Shown here in pieces: positions 9,887 to 19,361 of a stretch of DNA of 64,000 nt. The notes beneath the pieces were generated by a model. It saw only the letters and a list, made by a program, of their open reading frames with translations. It was not told the origin of the DNA and ran no database searches. The translations under genes were made by a program, and so were the position numbers. The stretch is from an uncultured bacterium (GTDB taxonomy: Bacteria; Actinomycetota; Coriobacteriia; Coriobacteriales; Coriobacteriaceae), in contig CAJMST010000004.1 of NCBI GenBank assembly GCA_905216145.1, positions 1 to 64,000 of the forward strand, read 5' to 3'. Position 1 is the stretch's first letter. Every line of letters begins with the position of its first letter.

Positions 9887-10005
9887 GGACGTTCCTCTGT
9901 TACGGCAAATTAAGTCCAGTATTAGATTACTGTAACCTTTCCACGGCATTTCGAGAAACAAAGCGCCCGATACGCAAAGCTAAAGGTCTGCGAATCTTGT
10001 ATTAC

Positions 10006-10017
10006 GAACATCTGTGC
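10006..10017 (+). promoter_or_regulatory. Weak candidate SOS (LexA) operator before uvrA
   Basis: GAAC-N4-GTGC differs by one base from the Gram-positive/actinobacterial LexA core GAAC-N4-GTTC. It lies 63 bases before the uvrA start; a possible -10 TATGAT is at 10046-10051. One mismatch in a short motif is weak evidence. Confidence 0.25.
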
Positions 10018-10079
10018 GCGTCGAGTGCGCTAAACTCATCGACAGTATGATTCGATGCAATAGGAGGCAAGGAGCTTCC

Positions 10080-12959
10080 ATGTCTGATTCTTCTATCGTT
10101 ATTCGCGGCGCTCGTGAGCACAACCTCCGTGATATCGATGTTTCCATTCCGCGTGACCAACTCGTGGTCATTACCGGTCTTTCTGGCTCGGGCAAGAGTT
10201 CGCTGGCATTTGACACTATCTATGCCGAGGGCCAGCGTCGATACGTTGAGAGCCTTTCGAGCTATGCGCGCCAGTTCTTGGGCCAGATGGACAAACCCGA
10301 CTTGGATTCAATCGACGGCCTTTCGCCGGCGGTGTCGATTGACCAAAAGACGACGTCTAAAAACCCTCGCTCGACGGTTGGCACCGTAACCGAGATTTAT
10401 GACTATCTGCGCCTGCTGTTCGCCCGTGTGGGCACCCCGCACTGCCCCGAATGCGGCCGCGTCATTGAGCGTCAGACGACCGACCAGGTTGCCGACAAGG
10501 TCTTGGCGGCGGGGGAGGGCCGCCGCGCGTTTGTGCTGGCACCGGTGGTGCGCGGGCGAAAAGGCGAGTACACCAAACTGTTTGAGGACCTTCGCGCCGA
10601 GGGCTTTAGCCGCGTGCGTGTCGACGGTGAAGTGCGCTCGCTCGACGATCCGATCGATCTGGACAAGAAGTTCAAGCACGATATCGAGGTCGTGGTCGAT
10701 CGCATCGTGATCCGTGAGAACTCTCTGGGCCGTATCGCCGAGTCTGTTGAGCAGGCGACCGCGCTGGCTCACGGCAATGTAAACGTGTACATGCTGCCCA
10801 ATCGTGATGCTCCCGAGGGGACCGAGGGCGAGCTGCTGGAGTATTCGTTGGCCTTGGCGTGCCCGGAGCATGGTCACTCCATTGACGATCTTCAGCCGCG
10901 TGATTTTTCGTTCAACGCTCCCTATGGCGCATGTCCTGAGTGCGACGGCCTGGGCTTTAAGAAAACCGTTGATGCCGAGGCGCTGATCGAGGACCCCTCG
11001 AAGTCCATTGCCGACGGAGTCTTTGGTAGCCTGTTCGGCAATTCGAACTACTATCCGCAGATTTTTGCTGCGGTCTGCAAACACTTTAAGGTGAGCACCG
11101 ATACGCCGTGGGAGGACTTGCCCCCTCGCGTGCGTCGTGCATTCTTGGATGGCCTGGGCGATACGAAGATCTCGGTCGACTACCAAAAGCTCGACGGACG
11201 TCGCAGCCAGTGGGATACCAAGTTTTCGGGCGTTCGCAACATTCTGTACGAACGCTATACCGAGACGACGAACGAGAACACCAAGGCGCGCTTGGAGAAG
11301 TACATTCGCGAGGAACCGTGCTCGAGCTGCCACGGCGCTCGTTTGCGCCCTGAGATGCTCGCCGTCACCGTGGGCGGCAAGTCCATTTACGAGGTTTGTT
11401 GCCTGTCGTGCCGTGAGTCGCTCGAGTTTTTTGAGGGCCTGGAGCTCACCGAGCGCCAACAGTTTATCGGCGGGCGCATCGTCAAGGAAATCCTGGAGCG
11501 CTTGCGTTTTCTGGTCGATGTTGGACTCGACTATCTGACGCTCGATCGTGCCTCGGCGACGCTTTCTGGTGGCGAGGCGCAGCGTATTCGCCTGGCAACG
11601 CAGATCGGCGCGGGTCTCATGGGCGTGCTCTATATTCTGGATGAGCCCTCGATCGGTCTTCATCAGCGTGACAACGAGCGCCTGATTAAGACGCTCGAGC
11701 GCCTGCGCGATATCGGCAATACCGTTATCGTCGTCGAACACGACGAGGATACAATCCGTGCCGCCGACTACGTGATCGACATGGGGCCCGGCGCCGGCGT
11801 CAACGGCGGACACGTAGTCGCGGCGGGAACGCCTGCCGATATCATGGCTTGTCCTGAGTCGATGACGGGCGCTTATCTGACCGGCAAACGAATGATCCGG
11901 GTGCCTGATGAACGGCGCAAGCCCGGTCGTGGCTGCCTTAAAATTACGGGCGCTCGAGCCAACAACCTCAAAAACGTTACCGCCAAGATCGAGTTTGGTA
12001 CGCTTACGGTTGTTACCGGCGTGTCGGGATCGGGCAAGAGCTCCCTGGTTACCGACACCATTGCGCCTGCCCTTACGAATGCTATTCACCGTTCGACGCG
12101 CCCTGTGGGTCCGTATAAAAAAATCGAGGGCATCGAGTGTGTCGATAAGGTTATTGATATCGACCAGTCGCCGATTGGCCGCACGCCGCGTTCCAACCCT
12201 GCTACTTATATCGGCCTGTGGGATGATCTTCGCGCACTGTTTGCGAGTACGCCGGAGTCGAAGGCGCGCGGCTACTCGCCAGGTCGTTTCTCCTTTAATG
12301 TGAGTGGCGGGCGCTGTGAGGCGTGCAAGGGCGACGGACAGATCAAGATCGAGATGCACTTCCTTCCCGATATCTACGTTCCCTGCGAAGTTTGCGGCGG
12401 TAAACGCTACAACCGCGAGACACTCGAGGTCACCTATCGTGGCAAGACCATCTCGGACGTGCTCGACATGAGCGTTACCGAGGCGCTGGCCTTCTTTGGG
12501 AATATCCCGCAGATTAAGCGCAAGCTCCAGACGCTGTACGATGTAGGCTTGGGCTACGTGAGCCTGGGCCAGCCCGCCACGACGCTTTCGGGCGGCGAGG
12601 CGCAGCGTGTGAAGCTCGCCAAGGAGCTTCATCGACGCCAGACGGGCAAGACGTTCTATATTTTGGACGAGCCGACGACCGGCCTTCATTTTGAGGACGT
12701 CCGCCAGCTGCTCGATGTACTGCAGCGCTTGGTCGATGCGGGCAACACGGTGCTGGTGATTGAACACAACCTTGATGTCATCAAGGTTGCCGACCGCCTG
12801 ATCGATATGGGTCCCGAGGGCGGTAACGGCGGCGGAACCGTCGTGGTTTCGGGTACACCGGAGCAGGTTGCGGACTGTCCGCAGAGTTATACGGGCAAGT
12901 TTTTGGCGCCGTTGCTCAGGCGTGACCGGGAGCGCCAGGCTCAACTTGATGCTCAATAA
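10080..12959 (+). CDS. uvrA: Excinuclease ABC subunit A
   Basis: DNA-damage sensor ATPase of nucleotide excision repair, dimeric, loads UvrB. Two ABC ATPase modules are visible: Walker [10 protein letters not shown] near residue 36 and GVSGSGKSS near residue 647, with two signature motifs ([12 protein letters not shown] and [12 protein letters not shown]). Zinc modules CPEC, the CPEC/CPEH pair, CSSCHG and the C-terminal CEACKGDG...[10 protein letters not shown] are present. The 959-residue length is standard. Start set at ATG 10080 behind AGGAGGCAAGGAG, instead of a longer frame upstream. A hairpin at 12980-13010 ends the unit. Confidence 0.98.
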   Translation: MSDSSIVIRGAREHNLRDIDVSIPRDQLVVITGLSGSGKSSLAFDTIYAEGQRRYVESLSSYARQFLGQMDKPDLDSIDGLSPAVSIDQKTTSKNPRSTVGTVTEIYDYLRLLFARVGTPHCPECGRVIERQTTDQVADKVLAAGEGRRAFVLAPVVRGRKGEYTKLFEDLRAEGFSRVRVDGEVRSLDDPIDLDKKFKHDIEVVVDRIVIRENSLGRIAESVEQATALAHGNVNVYMLPNRDAPEGTEGELLEYSLALACPEHGHSIDDLQPRDFSFNAPYGACPECDGLGFKKTVDAEALIEDPSKSIADGVFGSLFGNSNYYPQIFAAVCKHFKVSTDTPWEDLPPRVRRAFLDGLGDTKISVDYQKLDGRRSQWDTKFSGVRNILYERYTETTNENTKARLEKYIREEPCSSCHGARLRPEMLAVTVGGKSIYEVCCLSCRESLEFFEGLELTERQQFIGGRIVKEILERLRFLVDVGLDYLTLDRASATLSGGEAQRIRLATQIGAGLMGVLYILDEPSIGLHQRDNERLIKTLERLRDIGNTVIVVEHDEDTIRAADYVIDMGPGAGVNGGHVVAAGTPADIMACPESMTGAYLTGKRMIRVPDERRKPGRGCLKITGARANNLKNVTAKIEFGTLTVVTGVSGSGKSSLVTDTIAPALTNAIHRSTRPVGPYKKIEGIECVDKVIDIDQSPIGRTPRSNPATYIGLWDDLRALFASTPESKARGYSPGRFSFNVSGGRCEACKGDGQIKIEMHFLPDIYVPCEVCGGKRYNRETLEVTYRGKTISDVLDMSVTEALAFFGNIPQIKRKLQTLYDVGLGYVSLGQPATTLSGGEAQRVKLAKELHRRQTGKTFYILDEPTTGLHFEDVRQLLDVLQRLVDAGNTVLVIEHNLDVIKVADRLIDMGPEGGNGGGTVVVSGTPEQVADCPQSYTGKFLAPLLRRDRERQAQLDAQ

Positions 12960-12979
12960 ATAGGCGATTCAGTTTATGG

Positions 12980-13010
12980 GCGCCATCGACTCCTTGTGAT
13001 TCGATGGCGC
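12980..13010 (+). terminator. Hairpin after uvrA
   Basis: Perfect 10-bp stem GCGCCATCGA / TCGATGGCGC with an 11-base loop, 20 bases after the uvrA stop. Only a short TT follows, so termination may be partial. Confidence 0.6.
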
Positions 13011-13091
13011 TTGCTGTGCCGAAGTGACGTATGCAGCCGAATTGGACATATACTTAATCCTTGCGTCCGAATGCGAGGGAAAGGATATGTC

Positions 13092-13592
13092 ATGGCAAAG
13101 GCTGTAAAGACGCCAAAAACCAATGCGATGCGCGAGCTGGAAAGCGCCGGCATTTCCTATGTTCTACATACGTACGAAGACGATGGCGATGAGTCGGTGG
13201 GCCTGGGGGTCGCGATTTCGGAGCAGCTTGGCGAGGAGCCCGGTCAAGGATTTAAGACTTTGGTCTGTGTGACACCGTCCAACGACTATGTCGTGTGCTG
13301 CATCCCTGTTGCCGACGAGCTCGATCTAAAGTCCGCCGCGCGTGCCGCGGGGGAGAAGTCCTTGGCCATGATGCATGTGAAGGATTTGCTTGCGGCGACT
13401 GGCTACGTTCGCGGCGGCTGCAGCCCGGTCGGTATGAAAAAACGCTACCGGACGCTCATTGATGAGACATGTGTCCTTTGGGATACCATTTTTATTTCGG
13501 GAGGCAAGCGTGGTTATCAGCTCGAGCTTGCACCCGATGATTTAATTGCATTTTGCGGGGCGACGGTTGCCGCGATTACGAGAGAGGACTGA
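13092..13592 (+). CDS. ybaK: Cys-tRNA(Pro) deacylase, YbaK/EbsC family
   Basis: Hydrolyses mis-charged Cys-tRNA(Pro) in trans to protect translation fidelity. The 166-residue single-domain protein has the INS-superfamily fold signatures: NAMRELESAGISYVLHTYE at the N-terminus, the region around KTLVCVT, and GGCSPVGMKKRY, in which the conserved lysine of the active site lies. Start at ATG 13092 with GGAAAGGA upstream. It ends three bases before murJ, so the two genes form an operon that continues into uvrC. Confidence 0.88.
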   Translation: MAKAVKTPKTNAMRELESAGISYVLHTYEDDGDESVGLGVAISEQLGEEPGQGFKTLVCVTPSNDYVVCCIPVADELDLKSAARAAGEKSLAMMHVKDLLAATGYVRGGCSPVGMKKRYRTLIDETCVLWDTIFISGGKRGYQLELAPDDLIAFCGATVAAITRED

Positions 13593-13595
13593 GCG

Positions 13596-15278
13596 ATGCC
13601 GCAGGAAGAATTGAAGCGCGGAGCTCATTTTGCAAAAGAATCTGCGCCTCAGACACCCTCATCCGAAGCTTCTTCGTCGCGAGATGACACTGACGACATG
13701 GGCTCGTCGGACTACTCCACGGTTGGTCGTTCCGCCGGGCTTATGACCATCCTGACTATCGTGTCTCGCGTCACCGGTTTTATCCGCACGTGGGCAATGG
13801 CGGCCGCTATCGGCATGTCGCTACTCTCGTCCTCCTATCAGGTCGCCAACAACCTGCCCAATATGCTCTACGAACTCGTGATGGGCGGCATGCTCGTGAC
13901 GGCGTTTTTGCCCGTGTACATGGGCGTGAGGCGTGAGCAGGGTCGCGAGGCCTCAAACGAGTACGTGGGCAACCTGCTCGGCATTCTGCTTTTGGTGCTG
14001 GGTGGCATTTCGTTGCTGGGGACCGTGTTCGCCCCGGGCTTTATCTGGACGCAATCGTTCCTTTCGGGTGACGGCGGCAGCATGGATACCGCTGCGTTCA
14101 TGTTCCGTTTCTTTGCCATCCAGATTCTGTTTTATGGTTTGGGCTCGGTGTTCTCGGGCGTTCTCAACGCACACCGCGACTACTTCTGGTCGACGTTTGC
14201 TCCGGTCCTCAACAATGTGATCGTCATTGCGAGCTTTATGGGTTTTGCGCCCGTGTCCGCACAGTTTGGCGAACGTGCCGGCATCATCTTGATTGCGGCC
14301 GGTACGACCCTCGGTGTCTTTGTTCAGATGGCATGTCAGATCCCCGCGCTTGGCAAGCACGGCGTGCATCCCCATATCCATATCGACTTTAAGGACCCCG
14401 CACTGCGGCAGACGATTGCGCTCGGTATCCCGACGCTGCTCGCCACGGTGTGCATGTTTGTCTCGACTTCTATCACCAACGCTGCCGCGCTGGTGGTCCA
14501 GCCCGAGACTGGTCCTTCCGTCATCGCCTATGCGCGCCTGTGGTACACGCTGCCCTACGCGCTGATTGCCGCCTCGCTTTCGACGGCGCTCTATACCGAG
14601 CTCTCTCACGACGCACAGGAGAAGGATTACGACAGCGTTCGCACGGGCATTTCGCGTGGCGTCGCCCAGATGCTGTTCTTCCTGATTCCGTTCGCGCTGT
14701 ACCTGATTGTCTTCGCGCGTCCGCTCAACATGATCTACTGTGCTGGCAAGTTCGATGAATCCGGCGTGACGCTGGTGTCCGAGTACCTTGTCTACCTGGC
14801 GCTCTCGCTGCCGCTCTACGGCGTGGTCGTGTTGATGCAGAAGAGCTTCTCTGCCTTGCTCGACATGAAGCCCTATAGCCGCTATTGCCTGTATTCTGCC
14901 ATCGGCCAGGCCGGCTCGGTTCTGCTGTTTGGCGTTGTGCTGGGCTTCGGCATGCCGGCAATCGCGCTTTCGTATGTCGTCGACTACGTGATCTTGGTCG
15001 GTTGTTCGCTGTGGTGGCTGCGTCGTCGTCTGCGTGGCCTTCAGGTCAAATCTATCCTACATGGCGGTTTCTTTGGCCTTTTGCTCGGTGGCCTGGGTGC
15101 TGCCGCAGGCGCCGGCGTCATGTGGGCGCTTGAGCACTTTGTCGGGGCGCTTGGCGGTTCGATTCTGATTACTCTTGGCTATGTTTGCGTTGCGGGTGTC
15201 GTCTCGCTTGCTGTTACCTTTGGCCTTGCCGTCGTCCTTAAGATGCCCGAGGTCTCGGCGCTGCTTCGTCGCAAGTAG
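13596..15278 (+). CDS. murJ: Lipid II flippase MurJ
   Basis: Exports the peptidoglycan precursor lipid II across the cytoplasmic membrane. About 45 hydrophilic residues at the N-terminus precede the MviN/MurJ core, which begins TILTIVSRVTGFIRTWAMAA and contains about 14 membrane segments; NNLPNMLYELVMGG, AFLPVY and YFWSTFAPVLNN are family motifs. Length 560 residues. The next gene (uvrC) starts at the base after the stop codon. Confidence 0.93.
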   Translation: MPQEELKRGAHFAKESAPQTPSSEASSSRDDTDDMGSSDYSTVGRSAGLMTILTIVSRVTGFIRTWAMAAAIGMSLLSSSYQVANNLPNMLYELVMGGMLVTAFLPVYMGVRREQGREASNEYVGNLLGILLLVLGGISLLGTVFAPGFIWTQSFLSGDGGSMDTAAFMFRFFAIQILFYGLGSVFSGVLNAHRDYFWSTFAPVLNNVIVIASFMGFAPVSAQFGERAGIILIAAGTTLGVFVQMACQIPALGKHGVHPHIHIDFKDPALRQTIALGIPTLLATVCMFVSTSITNAAALVVQPETGPSVIAYARLWYTLPYALIAASLSTALYTELSHDAQEKDYDSVRTGISRGVAQMLFFLIPFALYLIVFARPLNMIYCAGKFDESGVTLVSEYLVYLALSLPLYGVVVLMQKSFSALLDMKPYSRYCLYSAIGQAGSVLLFGVVLGFGMPAIALSYVVDYVILVGCSLWWLRRRLRGLQVKSILHGGFFGLLLGGLGAAAGAGVMWALEHFVGALGGSILITLGYVCVAGVVSLAVTFGLAVVLKMPEVSALLRRK

Positions 15279-17225
15279 GTGCGCGTGGCCGGTCACGACA
15301 ACATTCCAACGCTTGCCGAGCAGGTTTCGCGCGTTCCCACACAGCCCGGATGCTACCTTTGGAAGGATGCCAAGGGCGATGTCATCTACGTGGGCAAGGC
15401 GAAAAACCTACGCGCCCGCATGCGTCAATACGTGACACTGCAGGATGAGCGTCAAAAGATTCCGCTGATGATGCAGCTGGTGGCGAGCTTTGACTATATC
15501 GTGGTGGAGACCGAGCATGAGGCGTTGGTGCTCGAGCGCAATTTGATTGGTCAGTACCATCCGTACTTTAACGTCGACCTCAAGGATGACAAGAGCTACC
15601 CCTTTATCGCCATTACAAAGGGCGACCTGTATCCCGCTATCAAATATACGCGTGAGCGTCATAAGCCGGGAACGCGCTATTTTGGACCCTATACCGATAG
15701 CCGTGCGGCACGTGAGACGATAGATACGCTGCGCAAGGTTATTCCCATCTGCTCCGCATCCTGTGCGGAGTGGCGTCGTTGTCGCCGTATCGTTGAGTCC
15801 CACAAGGGCGAGGAAGACATCGTCAATATGATTTGCGCGCAAAACGGGCGTCCCTGCTTTGACTACCATGTCGGGCGCGGCCCGGGTGCGTGTGTCGGCG
15901 CGATTTCCCCGGCAGACTATGCCAAGAACGTCAAGCGTGTCGAGCGCTTTTTGTCGGGCCATCGCAAGGATGTCGTCGATGAGCTGACCTCCGAGATGAC
16001 GGATGCCGCCGAGGCGCTCGACTTTGAGCGCGCGGCACGCGTCAAACGTCGTTTGGAGGTCATCAGGGGTCTGGACGATCGTCAGCAAGTCGTTTTTCCC
16101 TCCAGTGTCGATATCGATGTCATCGGGTTCTATCGCGAGGAGACCATCTCCGCCGCTTGCGTCTTCGTCGTTCGCGAGGGCCGAACAGTTCGCACCTGCG
16201 AGTTCATTCTCGACAAGGGTCTTGATGTTGACGAGGAAGAGCTCCAGTCGGGCTTTCTTAAGCGCTATTACGACGAGACGGCCGATATTCCAGCTGAGAT
16301 AAACCTCTCTGTCGAGCTTGAGGATGCGGAGGCGCTGGGGGAGTGGCTTGCAGGCAAGCGCGAGCGTTCCTGCCATCTCCATAGGCCGCAGCGTGGCGAA
16401 AAGCACCGTTTGCTCGATATGGCATCCAAAAATGCGCGCCATGCCCTCATGCGCTACATGATGCGAACGGGGTACGCTGACGACCGCACCAATCAAGCGC
16501 TCCTGGAGCTCGAAAGCGCGCTGGCGCTGCCGGCGCCGCCGATGCGTATCGAGTGCTTCGATATCTCGACGCTGCATGGAACCTTTACCGTCGCCTCGAT
16601 GGTGGTGTTTACCAACGGACGCGCCGACAAGAGCCAGTACCGTCGTTTTAAAATTCAGGCCGAATTGGACGAGGCAAACGACTTCGTGTCGATGTCCGAG
16701 GTTTTGGGACGACGCTATGCTCCCGAGCGCATGGCCGACGAGCGCTTTGGCTCGCGCCCCGATTTGCTCGTTGTCGATGGCGGTAAGCCGCAATTGACCG
16801 CTGCGATCAAGCAACTTGAGGCTCTTGGGCTCGATATACCAGTTTGTGGCTTGGCAAAGGCCGATGAGGAAGTTTTTGTGCCTTGGGACGAGACTCCCGT
16901 CGTGCTGCCGACCGGGTCTGCTTCGCTCTATCTAATTAAACAGGTGCGCGATGAATCGCACCGTTTTGCAATCACATTCCATCGTGAGTTGCGCGATAAA
17001 GCCATGACAGTTTCGGTACTCGATGACGTTCCAGGCGTGGGACCCACCAGAAAACGTGCCCTTATGCGCCATTTTGGTTCGATGAAGCGTTTGCGCGCGG
17101 CGAGCGAGCAAGAGATCGCGGAAGTTCGCGGCATACCTGCCGATGTTGCCAAGGCGGTCCACGAGGCGCTCGTTGCGTGGAATGCCGAGCGCGCCGAGGC
17201 GGCGGCTGGCCATTCCGATAGCTAA
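15279..17225 (+). CDS. uvrC: Excinuclease ABC subunit C
   Basis: Makes the 3' and 5' incisions in nucleotide excision repair. Domains in order: GIY-YIG nuclease (PGCYLWKDAKGDVIYVGKAK), a cysteine-bearing linker (CSASCAEWRRCRR, CVGAISPADY), UVR motif ALDFERAARVKRRLEVI that docks on UvrB, RNase H-like endonuclease domain (RIECFDISTLHG; DLLVVDGGKPQL) and a C-terminal helix-hairpin-helix (LDDVPGVGPTRKRALMRHFG). Length 648. The start is GTG right after the murJ stop (a second GTG is two codons later); no separate ribosome binding site is obvious, so translation is probably coupled. In actinobacteria uvrC usually precedes rapZ; here the sialic-acid operon lies between them. Confidence 0.97.
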   Translation: MRVAGHDNIPTLAEQVSRVPTQPGCYLWKDAKGDVIYVGKAKNLRARMRQYVTLQDERQKIPLMMQLVASFDYIVVETEHEALVLERNLIGQYHPYFNVDLKDDKSYPFIAITKGDLYPAIKYTRERHKPGTRYFGPYTDSRAARETIDTLRKVIPICSASCAEWRRCRRIVESHKGEEDIVNMICAQNGRPCFDYHVGRGPGACVGAISPADYAKNVKRVERFLSGHRKDVVDELTSEMTDAAEALDFERAARVKRRLEVIRGLDDRQQVVFPSSVDIDVIGFYREETISAACVFVVREGRTVRTCEFILDKGLDVDEEELQSGFLKRYYDETADIPAEINLSVELEDAEALGEWLAGKRERSCHLHRPQRGEKHRLLDMASKNARHALMRYMMRTGYADDRTNQALLELESALALPAPPMRIECFDISTLHGTFTVASMVVFTNGRADKSQYRRFKIQAELDEANDFVSMSEVLGRRYAPERMADERFGSRPDLLVVDGGKPQLTAAIKQLEALGLDIPVCGLAKADEEVFVPWDETPVVLPTGSASLYLIKQVRDESHRFAITFHRELRDKAMTVSVLDDVPGVGPTRKRALMRHFGSMKRLRAASEQEIAEVRGIPADVAKAVHEALVAWNAERAEAAAGHSDS

Positions 17226-17317
17226 ACACGAGCCTAAACTACTGATATACATGATTGCGTGATTTTCAACCATTTATTTCGCCATGATTGCATGCTGGTT
17301 TCGGGTTTTATTAACGC

Positions 17318-17329
17318 TAAAACGTTTGA
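17318..17329 (+). promoter_or_regulatory. Candidate operator TAAAACGTTTGA over the -35 of the sialic-acid operon
   Basis: Contains the palindrome AAACGTTT with the central CG step typical of LacI/GalR-family and cre-type operators. It overlaps the -35 box TTGACT (17326-17331), as expected for a repressor site. A closely related perfect palindrome lies upstream of gap at 30023-30036. Confidence 0.4.
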
Positions 17330-17355
17330 CTAGTCATGGTGAACAACCCTGCTAT
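17326..17355 (+). promoter_or_regulatory. Promoter of the sialic-acid operon
   Basis: TTGACT (17326-17331), 18-base spacer, TGCTAT (17350-17355). It lies about 235 bases before the first gene and gives a long leader that contains two nested stems. Confidence 0.5.
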
Positions 17356-17390
17356 CCTGCGGGTTGACGAAGACTGATATCTCACCTCGT

Positions 17391-17471
17391 CGATACATAC
17401 TGTCTGGCGAATCATTTGTCAATGAATTCGGTGAACGGTAGTAAATACCGTTCAAGCGTATGTATGTATCG
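17391..17471 (+). promoter_or_regulatory. Nested inverted repeats in the 5' leader of the sialic-acid operon
   Basis: Outer arms CGATACATAC (17391-17400) and GTATGTATCG (17462-17471) are perfectly complementary. Inside lies a second perfect hairpin, TGAACGGTA (17432-17440) / TACCGTTCA (17446-17454) with a 5-base loop. A third possible pairing joins GCACCT (17485-17490) to AGGTGC (17551-17556), close to the ribosome binding site of the binding-protein gene. Such a layout fits a regulatory RNA or attenuator; it does not match a riboswitch I can name. Apart from this the stretch 17226-17590 has no gene. Confidence 0.5.
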
Positions 17472-17590
17472 GTCGCCGAGCGCGGCACCTCAGTTGGGTT
17501 CGTCGGTAGGTAAGGTATATATCGTCCGCAAGTTGCGCGGGGGCAAGTCTAGGTGCTCCCGAGTAAGATTCTCTATTGATAGGAGAAGAC

Positions 17591-19204
17591 ATGGCCATCA
17601 TCAACAAGGGTATGTCCAGGCGTTCGTTCCTCGGCCTCACCGGCAGCGTCGCTGCTGTCGCCGGCCTTGGTCTCACTGGCTGCGGTGGCAGCTCTAGCGA
17701 CGAGGGTTCCGCTTCCGGCTCCACCGATTCCGCCAACCGTGGCGGCGGCGTGATCACCGCTGGTTCCGCTTACGCTCCGTCCAGCTTCGATCCCGCCAGC
17801 ACCGGCTCCGCTGTGGGCCTGGGTGCTAACTGGCACGTCGTCGAGGGCCTCTACGGCATCGATTACCACGACTACAGCACCTTCAACGAGCTCGCCACCG
17901 ACGATCCCAAGTCTGTGGACGACACCACTTTCGAGGTCACCATCCGCAAGGGCGCCAAGTTCTCCGATGGCACCGAGGTCACCGCTGACGATGTCGTTGC
18001 CTCCTACACCGCTTGCGCCGCTTCCGCTACCTATGCTCCGTTCTTCCAGCCCTTCGAGTCCATCGAGGCCAAGGACGCCAGCACCGTGACGGTCAAGACC
18101 AAGGTCCCCAACTTCTCCCTGCTCAAGGATCGTCTGGCCATCGTCCGCGTTACCCCGGCCACCCAGACCGAGGAGGATCGCGCCAAGCAGCCGATCGGCT
18201 CCGGCCCCTGGATGTACGACTCTATCTCCGATACCGAGATCACCCTGGTTCCCAACCCCGAGTACAACGGTGAGTATGCTGCCGAGGATAAGAAGATCCA
18301 GTACAGCATCCTGACCGACCCCACTGCTCGCGTTACCGCTCAGCAGGAGGGCTCCACGCTCGTTATGGAGCTCGTTACCGCTGACGCCGTCGACCAGCTC
18401 GAGAGCGCCGGCTGCAAGATTGACAACGTTCAGGGTTTCGGCACCCGCTTCATCATGTTCAACGTCGCCAAGGAGCCTTGGAACAACGTCAAGGTCCGTC
18501 AGGCTGTCATGTATGCGCTCGACACCGAGAAGATGGTCAGCAACACCTTCGCCGGCCTTGCCACCGCTGCCAGCTGCTACCTGCCCAAGAGCTTCACCAA
18601 CTATCATGAGGCTTCCACGGTGTACAAGACCGACACCAAGAAGGCTAAGAAGCTCATCGAGGAGTCTGGCATCACCCCGGGTGCCATCACCCTGCGCACC
18701 ACCGACAACGAGCAGATTAAGGGCATGGCCGCCCAGGTCAAGAACGACCTCGACGCTCTCGGCTTCGATGTGACCATCCAGACCGATACCTCGCCGGCCA
18801 CCTACGCCGCCATCGACGGCGGCGAGGCCTACGATATCCTCCTTGCCCCTGGCGATCCTTCCTGCTTCGGCGCCGACCCCGACCTGCTGCTCAACTGGTG
18901 GTACGGCGACAACGTCTGGATGCAGACCCGTTGCCCGTGGAAGGAGTCCGCTGAGTGGCAGAAGCTCCACGGTCTCATGGACGAGGCTCTTGCCGCCGAG
19001 GGCGACGAGCAGCAGAAGAAGTGGAACGAGTGTTTCGACATCATTGCCGACAACGCCGTTCTGTACCCCGTTGTCCACGTCAAGACCGTCTCCGCTTCTT
19101 GGGACGATCCGTCCACTGCGCCCAATGGCGAGGCCCTCGATGGTTTCAAGGGCATCGGCACGACGAGCATGTCCTTCAGGGGCGTTGCGACCGTCAAGGC
19201 GTAA
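17591..19204 (+). CDS. Solute-binding lipoprotein (peptide family 5), probable sialic-acid receptor
   Basis: Extracellular substrate-binding protein of an ABC importer. The N-terminus has a twin-arginine-like motif (SRRSFLG), a hydrophobic stretch and the lipobox LTGC at about residue 34, so it is exported and lipid-anchored. The mature part is an SBP family 5 (DppA/OppA-type) domain; length 537. Start at ATG 17591 with AGGAGAAG upstream. By position it is the first gene of a unit that runs to nanE. Peptide-type ABC systems importing sialic acid are known (for example SatABC of Haemophilus ducreyi and the Bifidobacterium breve nan cluster), so sialic acid is the likeliest ligand here; a peptide ligand cannot be excluded from sequence alone. 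Confidence 0.85.
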   Translation: MAIINKGMSRRSFLGLTGSVAAVAGLGLTGCGGSSSDEGSASGSTDSANRGGGVITAGSAYAPSSFDPASTGSAVGLGANWHVVEGLYGIDYHDYSTFNELATDDPKSVDDTTFEVTIRKGAKFSDGTEVTADDVVASYTACAASATYAPFFQPFESIEAKDASTVTVKTKVPNFSLLKDRLAIVRVTPATQTEEDRAKQPIGSGPWMYDSISDTEITLVPNPEYNGEYAAEDKKIQYSILTDPTARVTAQQEGSTLVMELVTADAVDQLESAGCKIDNVQGFGTRFIMFNVAKEPWNNVKVRQAVMYALDTEKMVSNTFAGLATAASCYLPKSFTNYHEASTVYKTDTKKAKKLIEESGITPGAITLRTTDNEQIKGMAAQVKNDLDALGFDVTIQTDTSPATYAAIDGGEAYDILLAPGDPSCFGADPDLLLNWWYGDNVWMQTRCPWKESAEWQKLHGLMDEALAAEGDEQQKKWNECFDIIADNAVLYPVVHVKTVSASWDDPSTAPNGEALDGFKGIGTTSMSFRGVATVKA

Positions 19205-19266
19205 GACTCGCTTGAGTCTATATGCAGGATGTCGGTCGTTGGGACCGTATCCTCATAGTTGAAACA

Positions 19267-19300
19267 AAGACCCGGGCGGCAACGATGTCGCTCGGGTCTT
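19267..19300 (+). terminator. Intra-operon hairpin after the binding-protein gene
   Basis: AAGACCCGGGCG / CGCTCGGGTCTT, 12 pairs with one G-U, 10-base loop, without a downstream T-run. Placed between the binding protein and its permeases, it probably protects the upstream mRNA or lowers downstream expression, a common arrangement in ABC operons. Confidence 0.6.
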
Positions 19301-19361
19301 GTAATGAGTATCCGTACTCATATACCAGTTGGTCCTACCGACAAAAGAAAGGGGAGAGAAC

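Noticed and set aside
10308..12956. An 882-codon open frame antisense to uvrA
   Set aside because: It mirrors the uvrA coding frame, has no ribosome binding site, and its composition follows from GC bias at uvrA codon positions.
17476..17560. T-box or known riboswitch in the sialic-acid leader
   Set aside because: The T-box core AGGGTGG-N-ACCGCG is absent and no other conserved riboswitch core was found; only generic nested stems are visible.
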